Assembly: GCF_002086455.1 (NCBI RefSeq)
Contig: NZ_MVHC01000006.1
Location: 1 to 64,000, forward strand
DNA from: Mycolicibacter algericus DSM 45454
GTDB lineage: Bacteria > Actinomycetota > Actinomycetes > Mycobacteriales > Mycobacteriaceae
Reading direction: 5' to 3'
Length of the DNA: 64,000 nt
A program made the translations under genes and the position numbers. The notes under the pieces are model-generated. The model searched no databases, was not told where the DNA came from, and saw only the letters and a program-made list of their open reading frames with translations. Shown one piece after another: positions 18,959 to 30,250 of this stretch (positions within the stretch are counted from its first letter, which is position 1; every line of letters begins with the position of its first letter).

Positions 18959-21049
18959 GTGACCACTGCTGCAGAGATCTCCGCCCTGACCCGCCCGCAC
19001 CACCCCGCCGACTGGGCCGAGATCGACTCGGTCGCGGTCGACACGGCTCGGGTGCTGGCCGCCGATGCGGTCCAGAAGTGCGGGAGCGGCCACCCCGGCA
19101 CGGCGATGAGCCTGGCGCCGCTGGCCTACACGCTGTTCCAGCGCGTCATGCGCCACGACCCCGCCGACACGCACTGGCTGGGCCGCGACCGGTTCGTGCT
19201 GTCCTGCGGGCACTCCAGCCTGACGCTGTACATCCAGCTCTACCTCGGCGGCTTCGGGCTGGAGCTGTCCGACCTCGAGGCGCTGCGCACCTGGGGCTCC
19301 AAGACCCCCGGGCACCCGGAGTTCCGCCACACCACCGGCGTGGAGATCACCACCGGCCCGCTGGGCCAGGGTCTGGCATCGGCGGTCGGGATGGCGATGG
19401 CCGCTCGCTACGAGCGCGGGCTGTTCGACCCCGACGCCGCCCCGGGCGAGAGCCCGTTCGACCACTACATCTACGTGATCGCCTCCGACGGCGACATCCA
19501 GGAGGGGGTCACCAGCGAGGCGTCCTCGCTGGCCGGTGTGCAGCAGCTGGGCAACCTGATCGTGTTCTACGACCACAACAAGATCTCCATCGAGGACGAC
19601 ACCGCGATCGCCATGTGCGAGGACACCACCGCCCGCTACCGCGCCTACGGCTGGCATGTCCAGGAGGTCGAGGGCGGCGAGAACGTCACCGGCATCGAGG
19701 AGGCGATCGCCAACGCCAAGGCCGTCACCGACAAGCCGTCGTTCATCTCGCTGCGCACGATCATCGGCTATCCGGCCCCGGACAAGATGAACACCGGCGC
19801 CGCCCACGGCGCGGCGCTGGGCGACGACGAGGTCGCGGCCACCAAGAAGGTGCTCGGGTTCGACCCGGACAAGTCCTTCGACGTCCGCGAGGACGTGATC
19901 ACCCACACCCGGGGTCTGGTGGCCCGCGGCAAGGCGGCGCACGCCGACTGGCAGACCGGGTTCGAGGCGTGGGCGGCCCGCGAGCCGGAACGCAAGGCAC
20001 TGCTGGACCGGTTGCTCGCCGGTGAGCTGCCCGACGGCTGGGACGCCGAGCTGCCCTCCTGGGAGCCGGGCTCCAAGGCGGTGGCCACCCGCGCCGCGTC
20101 CGGCAAGGTGCTCTCCGCGGTGGGCCCGAAACTTCCCGAATTGTGGGGCGGCTCGGCCGATCTGGCCGGCAGCAACAACACCACCATGGACGGCGTCAAG
20201 TCCTTCGGGCCGACGTCGATCTCGACCAAGGACTTCACCGCGGACCCGTACGGCCGCACGCTGCATTTCGGGATCCGCGAGCATGCGATGGGCGCGATCC
20301 TGTCGGGCATCGTGCTGCACGGCCCGACCCGCGCCTACGGCGGCACCTTCCTGCAGTTCTCCGACTACATGCGGCCCGCGGTGCGGCTGGCGGCGCTGAT
20401 GGACATCGACCCGATCTACGTGTGGACCCACGACTCGATCGGTCTCGGCGAGGACGGGCCCACCCACCAGCCGATCGAGCACCTGTCGGCGCTGCGCGCC
20501 ATCCCCCAGTTGTCGGTGGTGCGTCCGGCCGACGCCAATGAGACCGCCTACGCCTGGCGCACCGTGTTGGCCCGCGGCGCCGACAGCGGTCCGGTCGGGC
20601 TGATCCTGACCCGTCAGGGGGTGCCGATCCTGGAGGGCACCGACGCCGACGGCGTCGCACGCGGCGGATATGTGCTCGGCGGGGCCGGAGCCGAGCAACC
20701 CGACGTGATTCTGATCGCCACCGGCTCAGAGGTGCAGCTCGCGGTGGAAGCCCAGAAACTTTTGGCGGACAAGGACATCAATGCACGCGTGGTGTCGATG
20801 ACCTGCCTGGAGTGGTTCGAGTCGCAGCCGGCCGAGTATCGCGACGCGGTGCTGCCACCCGCCGTTTCGGCACGGGTCGCGGTCGAGGCCGGCGTCGCGC
20901 AGTGCTGGCATAAGCTGGTGGGCGACACCGGGGAGATCGTCTCGCTCGAGCACTACGGCGAATCCGCGGACTACAAGACGTTGTTCCGCGAGTTCGGATT
21001 CACCGCAGCGGCCGTCGTCGCCGCCGCCGAACGCGCCTTGGAGAGATGA
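18959..21049 (+). CDS. tkt: Transketolase
   Basis: TPP-dependent transketolase of 696 residues (Rv1449c). It transfers two-carbon units in the non-oxidative pentose phosphate branch. The substrate and TPP segments are [13 protein letters not shown] near the N-terminus, [17 protein letters not shown] followed by [11 protein letters not shown] (TPP/Mg site), and the pyrimidine domain [14 protein letters not shown] with [17 protein letters not shown]. The GTG at 18959 has GAGGA about 6 nt upstream. It is first in an operon with tal, zwf2, opcA and pgl. Confidence 0.96.
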   Translation: MTTAAEISALTRPHHPADWAEIDSVAVDTARVLAADAVQKCGSGHPGTAMSLAPLAYTLFQRVMRHDPADTHWLGRDRFVLSCGHSSLTLYIQLYLGGFGLELSDLEALRTWGSKTPGHPEFRHTTGVEITTGPLGQGLASAVGMAMAARYERGLFDPDAAPGESPFDHYIYVIASDGDIQEGVTSEASSLAGVQQLGNLIVFYDHNKISIEDDTAIAMCEDTTARYRAYGWHVQEVEGGENVTGIEEAIANAKAVTDKPSFISLRTIIGYPAPDKMNTGAAHGAALGDDEVAATKKVLGFDPDKSFDVREDVITHTRGLVARGKAAHADWQTGFEAWAAREPERKALLDRLLAGELPDGWDAELPSWEPGSKAVATRAASGKVLSAVGPKLPELWGGSADLAGSNNTTMDGVKSFGPTSISTKDFTADPYGRTLHFGIREHAMGAILSGIVLHGPTRAYGGTFLQFSDYMRPAVRLAALMDIDPIYVWTHDSIGLGEDGPTHQPIEHLSALRAIPQLSVVRPADANETAYAWRTVLARGADSGPVGLILTRQGVPILEGTDADGVARGGYVLGGAGAEQPDVILIATGSEVQLAVEAQKLLADKDINARVVSMTCLEWFESQPAEYRDAVLPPAVSARVAVEAGVAQCWHKLVGDTGEIVSLEHYGESADYKTLFREFGFTAAAVVAAAERALER

Positions 21050-21093
21050 CGCAAACTGTGGCCGCATGACGGCCGATTGAGAAGGAGCGCAAC

Positions 21094-22206
21094 ATGACTC
21101 AGAATGAACGGCTTGCCGCGCTGAGCGCCGCCGGCGTGTCGGTGTGGCTCGATGACCTGTCCCGCGACCGGCTGACGTCGGGCAACCTGGCCGAACTGGT
21201 CGCCACCCGCAGCGTGGTCGGGGTGACCACCAACCCGACCATCTTCCAGAAGGCGCTGGAGAAGGGGCACGCCTACGACAAGCAGCTGGCCGAGCTGGCC
21301 GCTCGCGGCGCCGATGTGGACGCCGTGATCCGCACCGTCACCACCGACGACGTCCGCAACGCCTGCGACGTGCTGACGAAGGCGTGGGAGGCATCCGACG
21401 GGGTCGACGGTCGGGTGTCGATCGAGGTCGATCCCCGGCTGGCCCACGACACCGACAAGACCATCGCCCAGGCCGTCGAACTGTGGAAGATCGTCGACCG
21501 GCCGAACCTGTTCATCAAGATCCCGGCGACCAAGGCGGGACTGCCGGCCATCACCGCGACACTGGCCGAAGGGATCTCGGTCAACGTCACGCTGATCTTC
21601 TCCGTCGAGCGCCACCGCGAGGTGATGGACGCCTACCTGGCCGGCCTGGAGGCGGCCAAGACGGCCGGACATGACCTGGCCAAGATCCACTCGGTGGCAT
21701 CCTTCTTCGTCTCCCGGGTGGACACCGAGATCGACGCGCGGCTGGAGAAGATCGGCTCGGCCGATGCCTTGGCGCTGCGCGGCAAGGCCGGCGTCGCCAA
21801 CGCCCGGTTGGCCTACGCCGCCTACGAAGAGGTCTTCGGCGGCGAGCGCTTCGCCGCGCTGGCCGCCCACGGCGCCCGGGTCCAGCGCCCGCTGTGGGCG
21901 TCGACCGGCGTCAAGAACCCCGACTACCCGGACACCCTCTACGTCACCGAGTTGGTGGCCCCCCACACCGTCAACACCATGCCGGAGCCGACCCTGGATG
22001 CGGTGGCCGACCACGGTGACATCGCCGGCGACACCATCGCCGGCACCGCGTCGGAGTCGCAGCGGGTCTTCGATCAGCTCGCAACGGCCGGCATCGACGT
22101 CTCGGACGTGTTCGTGGTGCTGGAGTCCGAAGGCGTGGACAAATTCGAGGCGTCGTGGGGGGAACTGCTGGAGGCCACGGCATCGCAGCTCAACGCCGCC
22201 AAGTGA
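21094..22206 (+). CDS. tal: Transaldolase
   Basis: Transaldolase of 370 residues (Rv1448c). It moves dihydroxyacetone units between sugar phosphates in the non-oxidative pentose phosphate branch. The Schiff-base lysine is K142 in [24 protein letters not shown] and [15 protein letters not shown] are further family motifs. GAAGGAG lies 6 nt before the ATG. The gap from tkt is 44 bp. Confidence 0.96.
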   Translation: MTQNERLAALSAAGVSVWLDDLSRDRLTSGNLAELVATRSVVGVTTNPTIFQKALEKGHAYDKQLAELAARGADVDAVIRTVTTDDVRNACDVLTKAWEASDGVDGRVSIEVDPRLAHDTDKTIAQAVELWKIVDRPNLFIKIPATKAGLPAITATLAEGISVNVTLIFSVERHREVMDAYLAGLEAAKTAGHDLAKIHSVASFFVSRVDTEIDARLEKIGSADALALRGKAGVANARLAYAAYEEVFGGERFAALAAHGARVQRPLWASTGVKNPDYPDTLYVTELVAPHTVNTMPEPTLDAVADHGDIAGDTIAGTASESQRVFDQLATAGIDVSDVFVVLESEGVDKFEASWGELLEATASQLNAAK

Positions 22207-22210
22207 CCTG

Positions 22211-23767
22211 ATGGTGAGCGCAGCGACCGCGCGACACACCGCCGGGGGCTGGCAAAACCCGCTGCGGGACAAGCGCGACAAGCGGCTGCCCCGCATCGCC
22301 GGCCCGTGCGGGGTGGTGATCTTCGGTGTCACCGGTGACCTCGCGCGCCGCAAGCTCATGCCGGCCATCTACGACCTGGCCAACCGCGGCCTGCTGCCAC
22401 CCACCTTCGCGCTGGTCGGTTTCGCCCGCCGGGAGTGGGCCGACGAGGATTTCGCCGACGTGGTCTACCAGGCCGTCAAGCAGCACGCCCGGACTCCGTT
22501 CCGACAGGTGGTCTGGGACCGGCTGGCCGAGGGATTCCGGTTCGTGCAAGGCACTTTCGATGACGACGCGGCTTTCGCCGAGCTGGCCGAGACGCTGGAC
22601 AAGCTCGACGCCGAACGCGGCACCGGCGGAAATCACGCCTTCTACCTGTCGATCCCACCCGACGCGTTCCCGGTGGTGTGCGAGAAGCTGCACGCCAGCG
22701 GGCTGGCACGCCCGCGAGACGGCCGTTGGAGCCGGGTGGTGATCGAGAAGCCGTTCGGCCACGACCTGGACAGCGCCCGCGAGCTCAACAGCGTGGTCAA
22801 CCGCGTCTTCCCGGAGGAGTCGGTGTTCCGCATCGACCACTATCTGGGTAAGGAGACGGTGCAGAACATTCTGGCGCTGCGCTTCGCCAACCAGCTTTTC
22901 GACCCGATCTGGAATGCGCACTACGTCGACCATGTGCAGATCACCATGGCCGAGGACATCGGCCTGGGTGGGCGGGCCGGCTACTACGACGGCATCGGCG
23001 CGGCCCGCGACGTCATCCAGAATCACCTGTTGCAATTGCTGGCCCTGACCGCCATGGAGGAGCCGGTCAGCTTCTCCCCCGCCGAACTGCAAGCCGAGAA
23101 GATCAAGGTGCTCTCCGCCACCCGGCTGGCACAGCCGCTGGACGAGACCACCTCCCGCGGCCAGTACGCCGCCGGGTGGCAGGGTGGCGAACACGTCGTC
23201 AGCCTGCTCGACGAGGAGGGCTTCGCCCACGACTCGCGCACCGAGACCTATGCGGCGATCACGCTGGAGGTCGACACCCGGCGCTGGGCCGGTGTGCCGT
23301 TCTACCTGCGCAGCGGAAAACGGCTGGGGCGCCGCGTCACCGAGATCGCGCTGGTGTTCAAACGGGCGCCGCACCTGCCCTTCGACGCCACCATGACCGA
23401 CGAGCTGGGCAAGAACGCGCTGGTGATCCGGGTGCAGCCCGATGAGGGGATCACGCTGCGGTTCGGTTCCAAGGTGCCGGGCCATCTCATGGAGGTCCGC
23501 GACGTCAACATGGACTTCTCTTACGGCTCGGCGTTCGCCGAGGACTCGCCGGAAGCCTACGAACGCCTGATCCTGGACGTGCTGCTCGGCGAGCCGTCAC
23601 TGTTTCCCGTCAACGCCGAAGTCGAATTGTCCTGGGAGATCCTCGATCCGGTGCTGGAGAACTGGGCAGAGCACGGCAGACCCGAGCCGTACGCGGCCGG
23701 CACCTGGGGCCCGCGGTCGTCGTTCGAGATGCTGGAGCGCTCCGGCCGGGAATGGCGGCGGCCGTGA
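22211..23767 (+). CDS. zwf2: Glucose-6-phosphate dehydrogenase
   Basis: G6PD of 518 residues (Rv1447c), the first enzyme of the oxidative pentose phosphate branch and a main NADPH source. The dinucleotide motif is FGVTGDLARRKLMPA (about residues 38-52). The active site is RIDHYLGKETVQNIL with the catalytic histidine. VVIEKPFGHDLDSA is the conserved lysine and proline segment. The ATG at 22211 begins 4 bp after the tal stop. Its stop overlaps the opcA start by GTGA. Confidence 0.96.
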   Translation: MVSAATARHTAGGWQNPLRDKRDKRLPRIAGPCGVVIFGVTGDLARRKLMPAIYDLANRGLLPPTFALVGFARREWADEDFADVVYQAVKQHARTPFRQVVWDRLAEGFRFVQGTFDDDAAFAELAETLDKLDAERGTGGNHAFYLSIPPDAFPVVCEKLHASGLARPRDGRWSRVVIEKPFGHDLDSARELNSVVNRVFPEESVFRIDHYLGKETVQNILALRFANQLFDPIWNAHYVDHVQITMAEDIGLGGRAGYYDGIGAARDVIQNHLLQLLALTAMEEPVSFSPAELQAEKIKVLSATRLAQPLDETTSRGQYAAGWQGGEHVVSLLDEEGFAHDSRTETYAAITLEVDTRRWAGVPFYLRSGKRLGRRVTEIALVFKRAPHLPFDATMTDELGKNALVIRVQPDEGITLRFGSKVPGHLMEVRDVNMDFSYGSAFAEDSPEAYERLILDVLLGEPSLFPVNAEVELSWEILDPVLENWAEHGRPEPYAAGTWGPRSSFEMLERSGREWRRP

Positions 23768-24684
23768 TCATCGAAATGCCCGACACGTCCACCAACGCGA
23801 TCAACAAAAAGCTCGACGAGTTGCGCGAGCAGGTCGGGGCGGCGACGACGGGCCGGGTGTTGACCCTGATCATCGCCCTGGAAAGCACCGAGAACGACAT
23901 GCTGCTCGAAGAGTCCATCGCCGCGGCCAACATCGCCAGCCAGGAGCATCCCAGCCGGGTGGTCGTGGTGTTGGCGGGTGAGCCCGACGACAGTCCGCCG
24001 CGGCTGGACGCCCAGCTGCGGATGTTCGGTGACGCCGGCGCCGGCGAGGTGGTGGTGCTGCGGCTTTCCGGCCCGCTGTCCGGGCACGCCGACGCGGTCG
24101 TGGTGCCGTTCCTGTTGCCCGACATTCCGGTGGTCGCCTGGTGGCCCGATGTCGCGCCGGCCGCGCCGGCCGAGGATCCGCTGGGAGCGTTGGCGTTGCG
24201 CCGGATCACCGACGCCACCAACAGCCCCGACCCACTGGCGGCGATCAAGAGCCGGCGGGGCGGCTACACCGCCGGCGACACCGACCTGTCGTGGAGTCGC
24301 ATCACCTACTGGCGGGCGCTGCTGGCTTCCGCGCTGGATCAGCCGCCCTTCGAGCCGGTCCGCTCGGCGCTGGTGTCGGGGCTGTCCACCGAGCCGGCCC
24401 TGGACATCCTGGCCGGCTGGTTGGCCAGCCGCATCTACGGCCCGGTGCGCCGCGCCGTCGGTGAGCTGAAGATCGAGCTGGTGCGCGACAGCGAGACCGT
24501 GGCGCTGAGCCGGCCGCAGCACGGCGTGATCGCCACGTTGAGCCGCACGGCCAGACCCGACGCGCTGGTTCCGCTGCCCCGCCGGGTGACGGCCGAGTGC
24601 CTGGCCGAAGACCTCCGCCGACTGGACTCCGACGCTGTGTATGGTGCCGCACTGGCCGGCCTCGAAGAAGTGGAGTATCTGTGA
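23764..24684 (+). CDS. opcA: OpcA, G6PD assembly/allosteric effector
   Basis: OpcA of 306 residues (Rv1446c). It lacks catalytic motifs and is known in cyanobacteria and actinobacteria as a protein needed for full glucose-6-phosphate dehydrogenase activity. Typical segments are [26 protein letters not shown] and [17 protein letters not shown]. The GTG at 23764 overlaps the zwf2 stop and gives a start MIIEMPDT that matches the M. tuberculosis protein. An ATG at 23752 is in frame but less likely. It overlaps pgl by GTGA. Confidence 0.92.
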   Translation: MIIEMPDTSTNAINKKLDELREQVGAATTGRVLTLIIALESTENDMLLEESIAAANIASQEHPSRVVVVLAGEPDDSPPRLDAQLRMFGDAGAGEVVVLRLSGPLSGHADAVVVPFLLPDIPVVAWWPDVAPAAPAEDPLGALALRRITDATNSPDPLAAIKSRRGGYTAGDTDLSWSRITYWRALLASALDQPPFEPVRSALVSGLSTEPALDILAGWLASRIYGPVRRAVGELKIELVRDSETVALSRPQHGVIATLSRTARPDALVPLPRRVTAECLAEDLRRLDSDAVYGAALAGLEEVEYL

Positions 24685-25421
24685 CCGTAGCGATCTACCC
24701 CGGTGCCGATGACCTCATCGCCGCGGCCGGTGACCGGCTTGCCGATGCCATCGAGGCGGCGCTGGCAGCGCGGGGCCGCGCACTGATCGTGTTGACCGGC
24801 GGCGGTACCGGTATCGGGCTGCTGCGTCGGCTCGGTGAGCATGCCGCGCGGATCGACTGGGAATCCGTGCACGTGTATTTCGGCGACGACCGCTTCGTCC
24901 CCGGCGACGATGACGAGCGCAACGAAAAGCAGGCCCGCGAGGCGCTGTTGGACCACGTCGGGATCCCGGCCGACAACATTCACGCGATGGCCGCCAGCGA
25001 CGGCGCGTTCGGCAATGATCTGGACGTCGCGGCGCTGGCCTACGAGCAGCTGCTGGCCGATCATGCCGAACCCGGTGAGCGCACACCGGACTTCGATGTG
25101 CACCTGTTGGGCATGGGTGGTGAAGGCCACGTCAACTCACTGTTCCCCGATACCCCGGCGGTAATCGAATCCGCCCGGCTGGTGCTGCCGGTCTACGACT
25201 CGCCCAAGCCGCCGCCGCGGCGCATCACGCTCACGCTGCCCGCGGTGCGTCGCTCCCGTCAGGTGTGGCTGGTGGTGTCCGGGGCGGCCAAGGCCGAGGC
25301 GGTGGCCGCCGCGGTCGGCGGCGCCGACCCGGTGTCGGTTCCGGCGGCCGGGGCCGTCGGGCGGGAAGAGACGATCTGGTTGCTCGACGAGGCAGCGGCC
25401 GCCGGCCTGTCCACGTCATAA
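24681..25421 (+). CDS. pgl: 6-phosphogluconolactonase
   Basis: DevB/NagB-fold lactonase of 246 residues (Rv1445c). It hydrolyses 6-phosphogluconolactone, the product of Zwf2. The phosphate-binding loop is [14 protein letters not shown] near residues 35-48. [22 protein letters not shown] and [16 protein letters not shown] are the signature segments with the catalytic residues. The GTG overlaps the opcA stop and the TAA overlaps the next start (TAATG), so zwf2-opcA-pgl form one coupled unit. Confidence 0.95.
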   Translation: MTVAIYPGADDLIAAAGDRLADAIEAALAARGRALIVLTGGGTGIGLLRRLGEHAARIDWESVHVYFGDDRFVPGDDDERNEKQAREALLDHVGIPADNIHAMAASDGAFGNDLDVAALAYEQLLADHAEPGERTPDFDVHLLGMGGEGHVNSLFPDTPAVIESARLVLPVYDSPKPPPRRITLTLPAVRRSRQVWLVVSGAAKAEAVAAAVGGADPVSVPAAGAVGREETIWLLDEAAAAGLSTS

Positions 25422-25819
25422 TGAGCGGCATGGCAGACAGAGGCTCGGGCACCGGCGGGGAACGCAATCGGCTCAAGACATTGGCGCAGGCGGCGCTGAA
25501 CGCCGACGTGACGGTCGGGCAACTCGAAGACGTCCTGAATGGCCTGGGCGACACGATGAACGCCTTGAACAGTTCCCTGGCCGGCCTCAACGCCACCGTC
25601 GAACGCCTCGGTGACGGCCTGGACCACCTTGATGAGACCATGGCCAGTCTCGACGACCTGGCCCGCCGACTGGTTGCCCTGATCGAGCCGGTGGAGACCA
25701 TCGTCAGCCGGATGGACGACATCGTCAGCGTCGGCGAGACCGCGATGGCGCCGCTGGCAGCGACCGAGAACATGGTGCGTGGCATGTTCAACGCGCTGCG
25801 CAACCGGACGGTGCGCTGA
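25421..25819 (+). CDS. Small helical, coiled-coil protein (Rv1444c-like), function unknown
   Basis: Protein of 132 residues (or 129 from the ATG at 25430) with no recognised domain. After a short charged N-terminus almost the whole chain shows heptad-like repeats (LEDVLNGLGDTMNALNSSL, VERLGDGLDHLDETMASLDD), suggesting a long amphipathic coiled coil. The ATG shares one base with the pgl stop, so it is the last gene of the pentose phosphate operon. This position matches Rv1444c in M. tuberculosis. Similar helical proteins can act as adaptors or phasin-like proteins, but nothing here fixes the role. It is convergent with the next gene. Confidence 0.8.
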   Translation: MSGMADRGSGTGGERNRLKTLAQAALNADVTVGQLEDVLNGLGDTMNALNSSLAGLNATVERLGDGLDHLDETMASLDDLARRLVALIEPVETIVSRMDDIVSVGETAMAPLAATENMVRGMFNALRNRTVR

Positions 25820-25850
25820 GCCTGCGCAGCGATCGGCCCGCCCAACGCAG

Positions 25851-27887
25851 CTATATGCCACTCGGGTAGGTCTGCGGGTTCTGGCCCTCGACCCAAACAC
25901 TGGTGACTTCAAGGGGTTCCAGGGCGCAGGTGTTGTCGATATGGATGATCGCGTCGAACTGGTCGGCGGGCCTGGCGTGGAAGTAGTGGCTCTGCCGTTC
26001 GGTGGCGGGCTGATAGATCACGCCGATGGCGCGGTTCAGCCGGACGGCGCCGAGCACCGCGGTCGCCGCGGAGGGCTTGAGCGTCGACAGCAGGAACTCG
26101 GTTCTGCCGGTGGAATGGAGAAGTTCCTCGATGCTGCCGTTCAGCGCCGGACGGACCGTCTTGTATTCGGCGGGTCCGCCCCACTCGCTGGCCGCGGTGA
26201 CCGTACCGCTGTAGGTGCTGAAGCCGATCAGGCGCACCGCATCGCCGTAGCGCTGGCGCACCAGCTGGCCGAGCGTGAGCTGGCCGTCGCCGGACATCTC
26301 GGTCGCCCTGGCGTCACCGACGTGAGAATTGTGTGCCCACACCACGATGCGGGCCGGCGGTGCGCCGGGGCGATTGTCGAGGTGGGCCAGCAGCGCATCC
26401 AGGGTCAGCGCCATATGCTGATCCCGCAGATTCCATGAGGTGACCCGACCGCTGAACATCGCGCGGTAGTACACCTCGGCGTTGCGGACGGTGTGGGCGT
26501 TGCGCAGGGCGTCGAAGAGCGCATCCTGCGCGGTCAGCCCGTCACGCTGGGCATAGCTCAGCGCGTCGCGCTGCAACTCGACCAGCTGCTCGATCGCCTC
26601 GCGCTCGCAGGACGGTCCGGCGCCGAACGCCGCGCCGTATCCGTAGGCCTGACCATCCTGCGCGGCGGTGTGATCGAAGCACGCGTAGCGGGCCCGGGCG
26701 CGCGCCGCCGCCGCCGAATCGATCGTCTCCAGGTAGCCGATCACGGCCTGCATCGATCGGTGCAGGCTGTAGAGGTCCAACCCGTAGAAGCCGGCTTGGC
26801 GGCCGGACGATCCGCAGCGCTGATTGTGGGCGCGCAGCCAGTCGACGAACTCACGGACCACGGTGTTGCGCCACATCCACGCCGGGAAACGCTCGAATCC
26901 GCTCAGCGCCGCATCGGCGTCGGTGTCCTCACCCAAGCCGCGGACATAGCGGTTGACGCGCTGGGCGTCCGGCCAGTCCGCCTCAGCGGCGACGGCGCAG
27001 AACCCCTTCGCTGCGATCAGCCATCGGGTGATGTCCGCGCGGGCCGCGTAGAACTCGTGGGTGCCGTGCGAGCCCTCACCGATCAGCACGATGCGGGCGT
27101 CGCCGATCAGTTGCTCCAGCGCCGCCCGCGGCGGTACACCGGCCGGGGCGTCGATCGCGGCGCGACGAATCACCTCGACCGGGGTGGACGCCGGTTTCCG
27201 ACTGGTGGCCGGCTGGGCCGGGTTGGCCAGCAGCGTGCGGACCTCCTCGTCGGAGACCTGGCTGAAGTCCCGGAACGACTCGCCGACCGCACGAAACGGG
27301 GTCGGCATGGTGGCGCACACCACGTCGTCGACGAGACCGGCGAATTCCCGACAGGTCGATTCCGGCGCCGCGGGAACGGCGATCACGATGTGTGCGGGTT
27401 CGAAGTCCTGCAGTGCCTGCACGGCTGCGAGCATGCTGGCGCCGGTGGCCAGCCCGTCGTCGACGAGGATCACCGTCTTGCCGGCGAGGGCCACCGGGGG
27501 GCGCCCGTCACGGTAGACGGCCTCGCGCCGGGCCAGCTCACGGCCTTCGTGCTCGGCGATATCGCGCAGCTGTTGCGGGGTGATCCGCAGCGCGCGCACC
27601 ACGTCATCGTTGAGCACCACACGCCCGCCGCTGGCCAGCGCGCCCGCCGCGAACTCTTCATGGCCGGGCGCCCCGAGTTTGCGAACGATGAAGGCGTCCA
27701 GCGGCGCATCAAGAGCGGCCGCGACCTCCCAAGCGACCGGGATGCCGCCCCGCGCCAGGCCGAGCACGATCACGTCGTCGCGTCCCCGGTAGGCGGTCAG
27801 CAGGTCGGCCAGGACGCGACCGGCCTCCCGACGGTCGCGAAACAGTCGCCGCACCCGTGGGCTTCTCACATCTGCTGTATCGATCAT
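25851..27887 (-). CDS. Phosphoribosyltransferase / erythromycin-esterase fusion (Rv2030c-like)
   Basis: Two-domain protein of 678 residues. Residues 1 to about 215 are a type I phosphoribosyltransferase with the PRPP loop [17 protein letters not shown]. From about residue 255 an erythromycin-esterase-like domain follows: [18 protein letters not shown] with the expected glutamate and histidine, [18 protein letters not shown], and [14 protein letters not shown]. Length and order match M. tuberculosis Rv2030c, a member of the DosR dormancy regulon next to hspX. Substrates are unknown, and resistance to macrolides should not be assumed. The ATG at 27887 is chosen for length match. A GTG 9 nt upstream is possible. 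A DosR-box candidate lies 78 nt upstream, between this gene and nrdZ. Confidence 0.88.
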   Translation of the reverse strand: MIDTADVRSPRVRRLFRDRREAGRVLADLLTAYRGRDDVIVLGLARGGIPVAWEVAAALDAPLDAFIVRKLGAPGHEEFAAGALASGGRVVLNDDVVRALRITPQQLRDIAEHEGRELARREAVYRDGRPPVALAGKTVILVDDGLATGASMLAAVQALQDFEPAHIVIAVPAAPESTCREFAGLVDDVVCATMPTPFRAVGESFRDFSQVSDEEVRTLLANPAQPATSRKPASTPVEVIRRAAIDAPAGVPPRAALEQLIGDARIVLIGEGSHGTHEFYAARADITRWLIAAKGFCAVAAEADWPDAQRVNRYVRGLGEDTDADAALSGFERFPAWMWRNTVVREFVDWLRAHNQRCGSSGRQAGFYGLDLYSLHRSMQAVIGYLETIDSAAAARARARYACFDHTAAQDGQAYGYGAAFGAGPSCEREAIEQLVELQRDALSYAQRDGLTAQDALFDALRNAHTVRNAEVYYRAMFSGRVTSWNLRDQHMALTLDALLAHLDNRPGAPPARIVVWAHNSHVGDARATEMSGDGQLTLGQLVRQRYGDAVRLIGFSTYSGTVTAASEWGGPAEYKTVRPALNGSIEELLHSTGRTEFLLSTLKPSAATAVLGAVRLNRAIGVIYQPATERQSHYFHARPADQFDAIIHIDNTCALEPLEVTSVWVEGQNPQTYPSGI

Positions 27888-27960
27888 CGCCGTCACCGCC
27901 GTCGTGCATCGGTCGGTCGCCGTCACACAACACCACTGTGCTCCCAGTGCACCGCGCAAT

Positions 27961-27980
27961 GCGAGGGCCCGAAGTCCTCG
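27961..27980. promoter_or_regulatory. DosR-box candidate between the Rv2030c-like gene and nrdZ
   Basis: The core at 27965-27978 is GGGCCCGAAGTCCT, matching 10 of 14 positions of the DosR core GGGACTWWAGTCCC as I recall it. The surrounding GAGGGC and GTCCTC form an imperfect palindrome. It lies 58-71 nt before nrdZ and about 78 nt before the divergent gene, so it could serve both. Both neighbours have DosR-regulated homologues in M. tuberculosis, which strengthens a weak match. Confidence 0.45.
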
Positions 27981-28035
27981 CCCGGCCGGGCCGTTCGTCA
28001 GCGTGGGCCCGCGGCGGCGTCGCATACTCGAGGTC

Positions 28036-30138
28036 ATGGGCGCACGACGACACGATCCCCGGTGGCCCAGCACGGTCCGCCGCCGCGACGGGCGTTCGGT
28101 GGCCTTCGACCCGGGACGCATCGAGACCGCGATCGGGCGGGCGGCCCGCGAGACCGGCCACCCCGATGCCGCGGTGGCGGCCCAGGTGGCCCGGGCCGTC
28201 GCCGATGAGCTGGGCCGCCGCGGGCACGGCCGGCCGGTCGCCGTCGAACAGATCCAGGATGTGGTGGAGTCGCAACTGAACGCCGCCGGATTCGACGACA
28301 TTGCCCGCGCCTACATCATTTTCCGTCAGCAGCGCGCCGAGCTGCGGACCGCCAAACGGCTGCTCGGGGTACGGGATGAGTTGAAGCTGAGCCTGGCCGC
28401 GGTCACCGTGCTCAGTGAGCGCTATCTGCTGCGCGACAACCGGGGCCGGCCCACCGAGTCGACCGGCGAGATGATGGAGCGGGTCGCGGCGTTCGTCGCC
28501 GGCGCCGAGGACACCTACCGCGCCGGATCATCGGCGCAGTGGGCGCAGCGGTTCTCAGAGCTGCTGCGGGGGCTGGAGTTTCTGCCCAATTCGCCGACAT
28601 TGATGAACGCCGGAACTCCGCTGGGCCTGCTGTCCGGTTGCGTCGTGCTGCCGTTGGAGGATTCGCTGCGGTCGATCTTCACCACGTTGGGCCACACCGC
28701 CGAGATCCATCAGGCGGGGGGCGGCACCGGGTACGCGTTCGGTCAGTTGCGCCCGGCCGGGGATGGGGTGGGCAGCGGGGGCAGCGCCAGTGGGCCGGTG
28801 CCGTTTCTGCGGTTGTTCGACACCGCCGCCGAGGTGGTCCAGCTCGGTGGGCGGCGCCGCGGCGCCTGCATGGCGGTGCTGGACGTGTCCCACCCCGACA
28901 TCTTCGACTTCATCGCCGCCAAATCCGGAACACCGGCCGGCCTGGCCCATTTCAACCTGTCGGTCGGAGTCACCGACGCGTTCATGCGTGCGGTGGCCCG
29001 AGGCGGGCGCCACCGGCTGATCAACCCCCGCACCGGCCGGACCGTGTCCGAGGTACCGGCAGTCGAGGTGTTCTCCGCGATCTGCGACGCCGCTCACCGC
29101 TGCGGCGATCCGGGCCTGCTGTTCCTGGATGCGATCAACCGCGCCAACCCCACGCCGGACGCGGGCCGGATCCAGGCGACCAACCCGTGCGGCGAGGTTC
29201 CGTTGCTGCCGTACGAATCCTGCAATTTGGGGTCGGTCAACCTGGCGCAGCTGGTCCGCGGTGGCCGGGTCGACTGGGACCGGCTGACCGAGGTGGTCGA
29301 GCTGGGGGTGCGTTTCCTCGATGACGTGATCGACGTCAACGCCTACCCGTTTCCCGAGCTCGACGACGCCAGCCGGGCGACCCGCAAGATCGGCCTGGGC
29401 GTGATGGGGTTGGCGGAACTGCTGGCAATCCTGGGGATCCCCTACGACAGTGCCCGGGGCGTCCGCCTGGGCGGGCGCATCGCCGCTCACATCCAGCGGG
29501 CGGCGCACGCAGCGTCGGCGCGACTGGCCGAAACCCGCGGAGTATTCCCGGCTTTCGGCCGCAGCCGGTTCGCCACTACGGTGCCGATGCGCAACGCGCA
29601 GGTCACCTCGATCGCCCCGACAGGAACCATCTCCCTGATCGCCGGCACCACCGCCGGCATCGAGCCGATGTTCGCGATCGCTTACACCCGCGCGATCCTG
29701 GGCCGCCACCTGCTGGAGGTCAACCCCTACTTCGACCGGCTCACCCGCGACCGAGGCCTGTACCACGACGAGTTGTTCACCGAGATCGCGCAGTGTGGCG
29801 GGGTCCGTGGCTATGACCGGATACCCGCGGAGATTCAGTCCGCGTTTCCGACGGCGGGCGAGATCGCCCCGGAGTGGCATCTGCGGATGCAGGCGACCGT
29901 TCAGCGCCATGTCGATGCCGCCGTCTCCAAGACGGTGAACCTGCCGGCCACCGCGACTGTCGACGACGTCCGCGCCGTCTACCACGATGCCTGGCGGGCG
30001 AAAGTCAAGGGAATCACCGTGTACCGCTATGGCAGCCGGGAAGGACAGGTGCTCAGCTTCGCCTCCCCCGAGCCCGCGGTGCCCCACGTCGACACGGCGT
30101 TCGCCGGGGGCTGTGTGAGCCGGTTCTGCGAGTTCTGA
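28036..30138 (+). CDS. nrdZ: Class II (adenosylcobalamin-dependent) ribonucleotide reductase, NrdZ type
   Basis: Protein of 700 residues. The N-terminus (about 10-100) is an ATP-cone ([20 protein letters not shown] and [18 protein letters not shown]). The barrel follows with [25 protein letters not shown], the active-site segment [21 protein letters not shown], and the phosphate-binding [17 protein letters not shown]. The C-terminus [10 protein letters not shown] has two cysteines that may be the swinging redox pair. No radical-generating small subunit or NrdD-type glycyl segment is nearby. This fits a B12-dependent enzyme that makes dNTPs without oxygen. Homologous to M. tuberculosis Rv0570, a DosR-regulon gene. 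The ATG at 28036 has GAGG just upstream. Confidence 0.9.
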   Translation: MGARRHDPRWPSTVRRRDGRSVAFDPGRIETAIGRAARETGHPDAAVAAQVARAVADELGRRGHGRPVAVEQIQDVVESQLNAAGFDDIARAYIIFRQQRAELRTAKRLLGVRDELKLSLAAVTVLSERYLLRDNRGRPTESTGEMMERVAAFVAGAEDTYRAGSSAQWAQRFSELLRGLEFLPNSPTLMNAGTPLGLLSGCVVLPLEDSLRSIFTTLGHTAEIHQAGGGTGYAFGQLRPAGDGVGSGGSASGPVPFLRLFDTAAEVVQLGGRRRGACMAVLDVSHPDIFDFIAAKSGTPAGLAHFNLSVGVTDAFMRAVARGGRHRLINPRTGRTVSEVPAVEVFSAICDAAHRCGDPGLLFLDAINRANPTPDAGRIQATNPCGEVPLLPYESCNLGSVNLAQLVRGGRVDWDRLTEVVELGVRFLDDVIDVNAYPFPELDDASRATRKIGLGVMGLAELLAILGIPYDSARGVRLGGRIAAHIQRAAHAASARLAETRGVFPAFGRSRFATTVPMRNAQVTSIAPTGTISLIAGTTAGIEPMFAIAYTRAILGRHLLEVNPYFDRLTRDRGLYHDELFTEIAQCGGVRGYDRIPAEIQSAFPTAGEIAPEWHLRMQATVQRHVDAAVSKTVNLPATATVDDVRAVYHDAWRAKVKGITVYRYGSREGQVLSFASPEPAVPHVDTAFAGGCVSRFCEF

Positions 30139-30172
30139 GCACTGGCGGACTGACGACGAACATCCCTACCCG

Positions 30173-30192
30173 GAGGGGACTTCCGGCCCTGC
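30173..30192 (+). promoter_or_regulatory. DosR-box candidate upstream of the hspX remnant and stress protein
   Basis: The core at 30176-30189 is GGGACTTCCGGCCC, matching 11 of 14 positions of GGGACTWWAGTCCC, with the left half GGGACT perfect and the S position (G) also matched. It lies about 60-75 nt upstream of the ATG at 30251. The right half GGCCC is the form I recall at hspX-type promoters. It is likely the former hspX promoter and now probably drives the universal stress gene at 30546. Confidence 0.6.
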
Positions 30193-30250
30193 CCCGGGCC
30201 TGTCGCGGGGAGTGGAATCGGAAGTATCCGAACGCAACAAAGGACGCATC

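Noticed and set aside
25851..27887. Macrolide resistance gene
   Set aside because: The esterase-like domain alone does not show macrolide activity, and the closest known relative is a dormancy-regulon protein.
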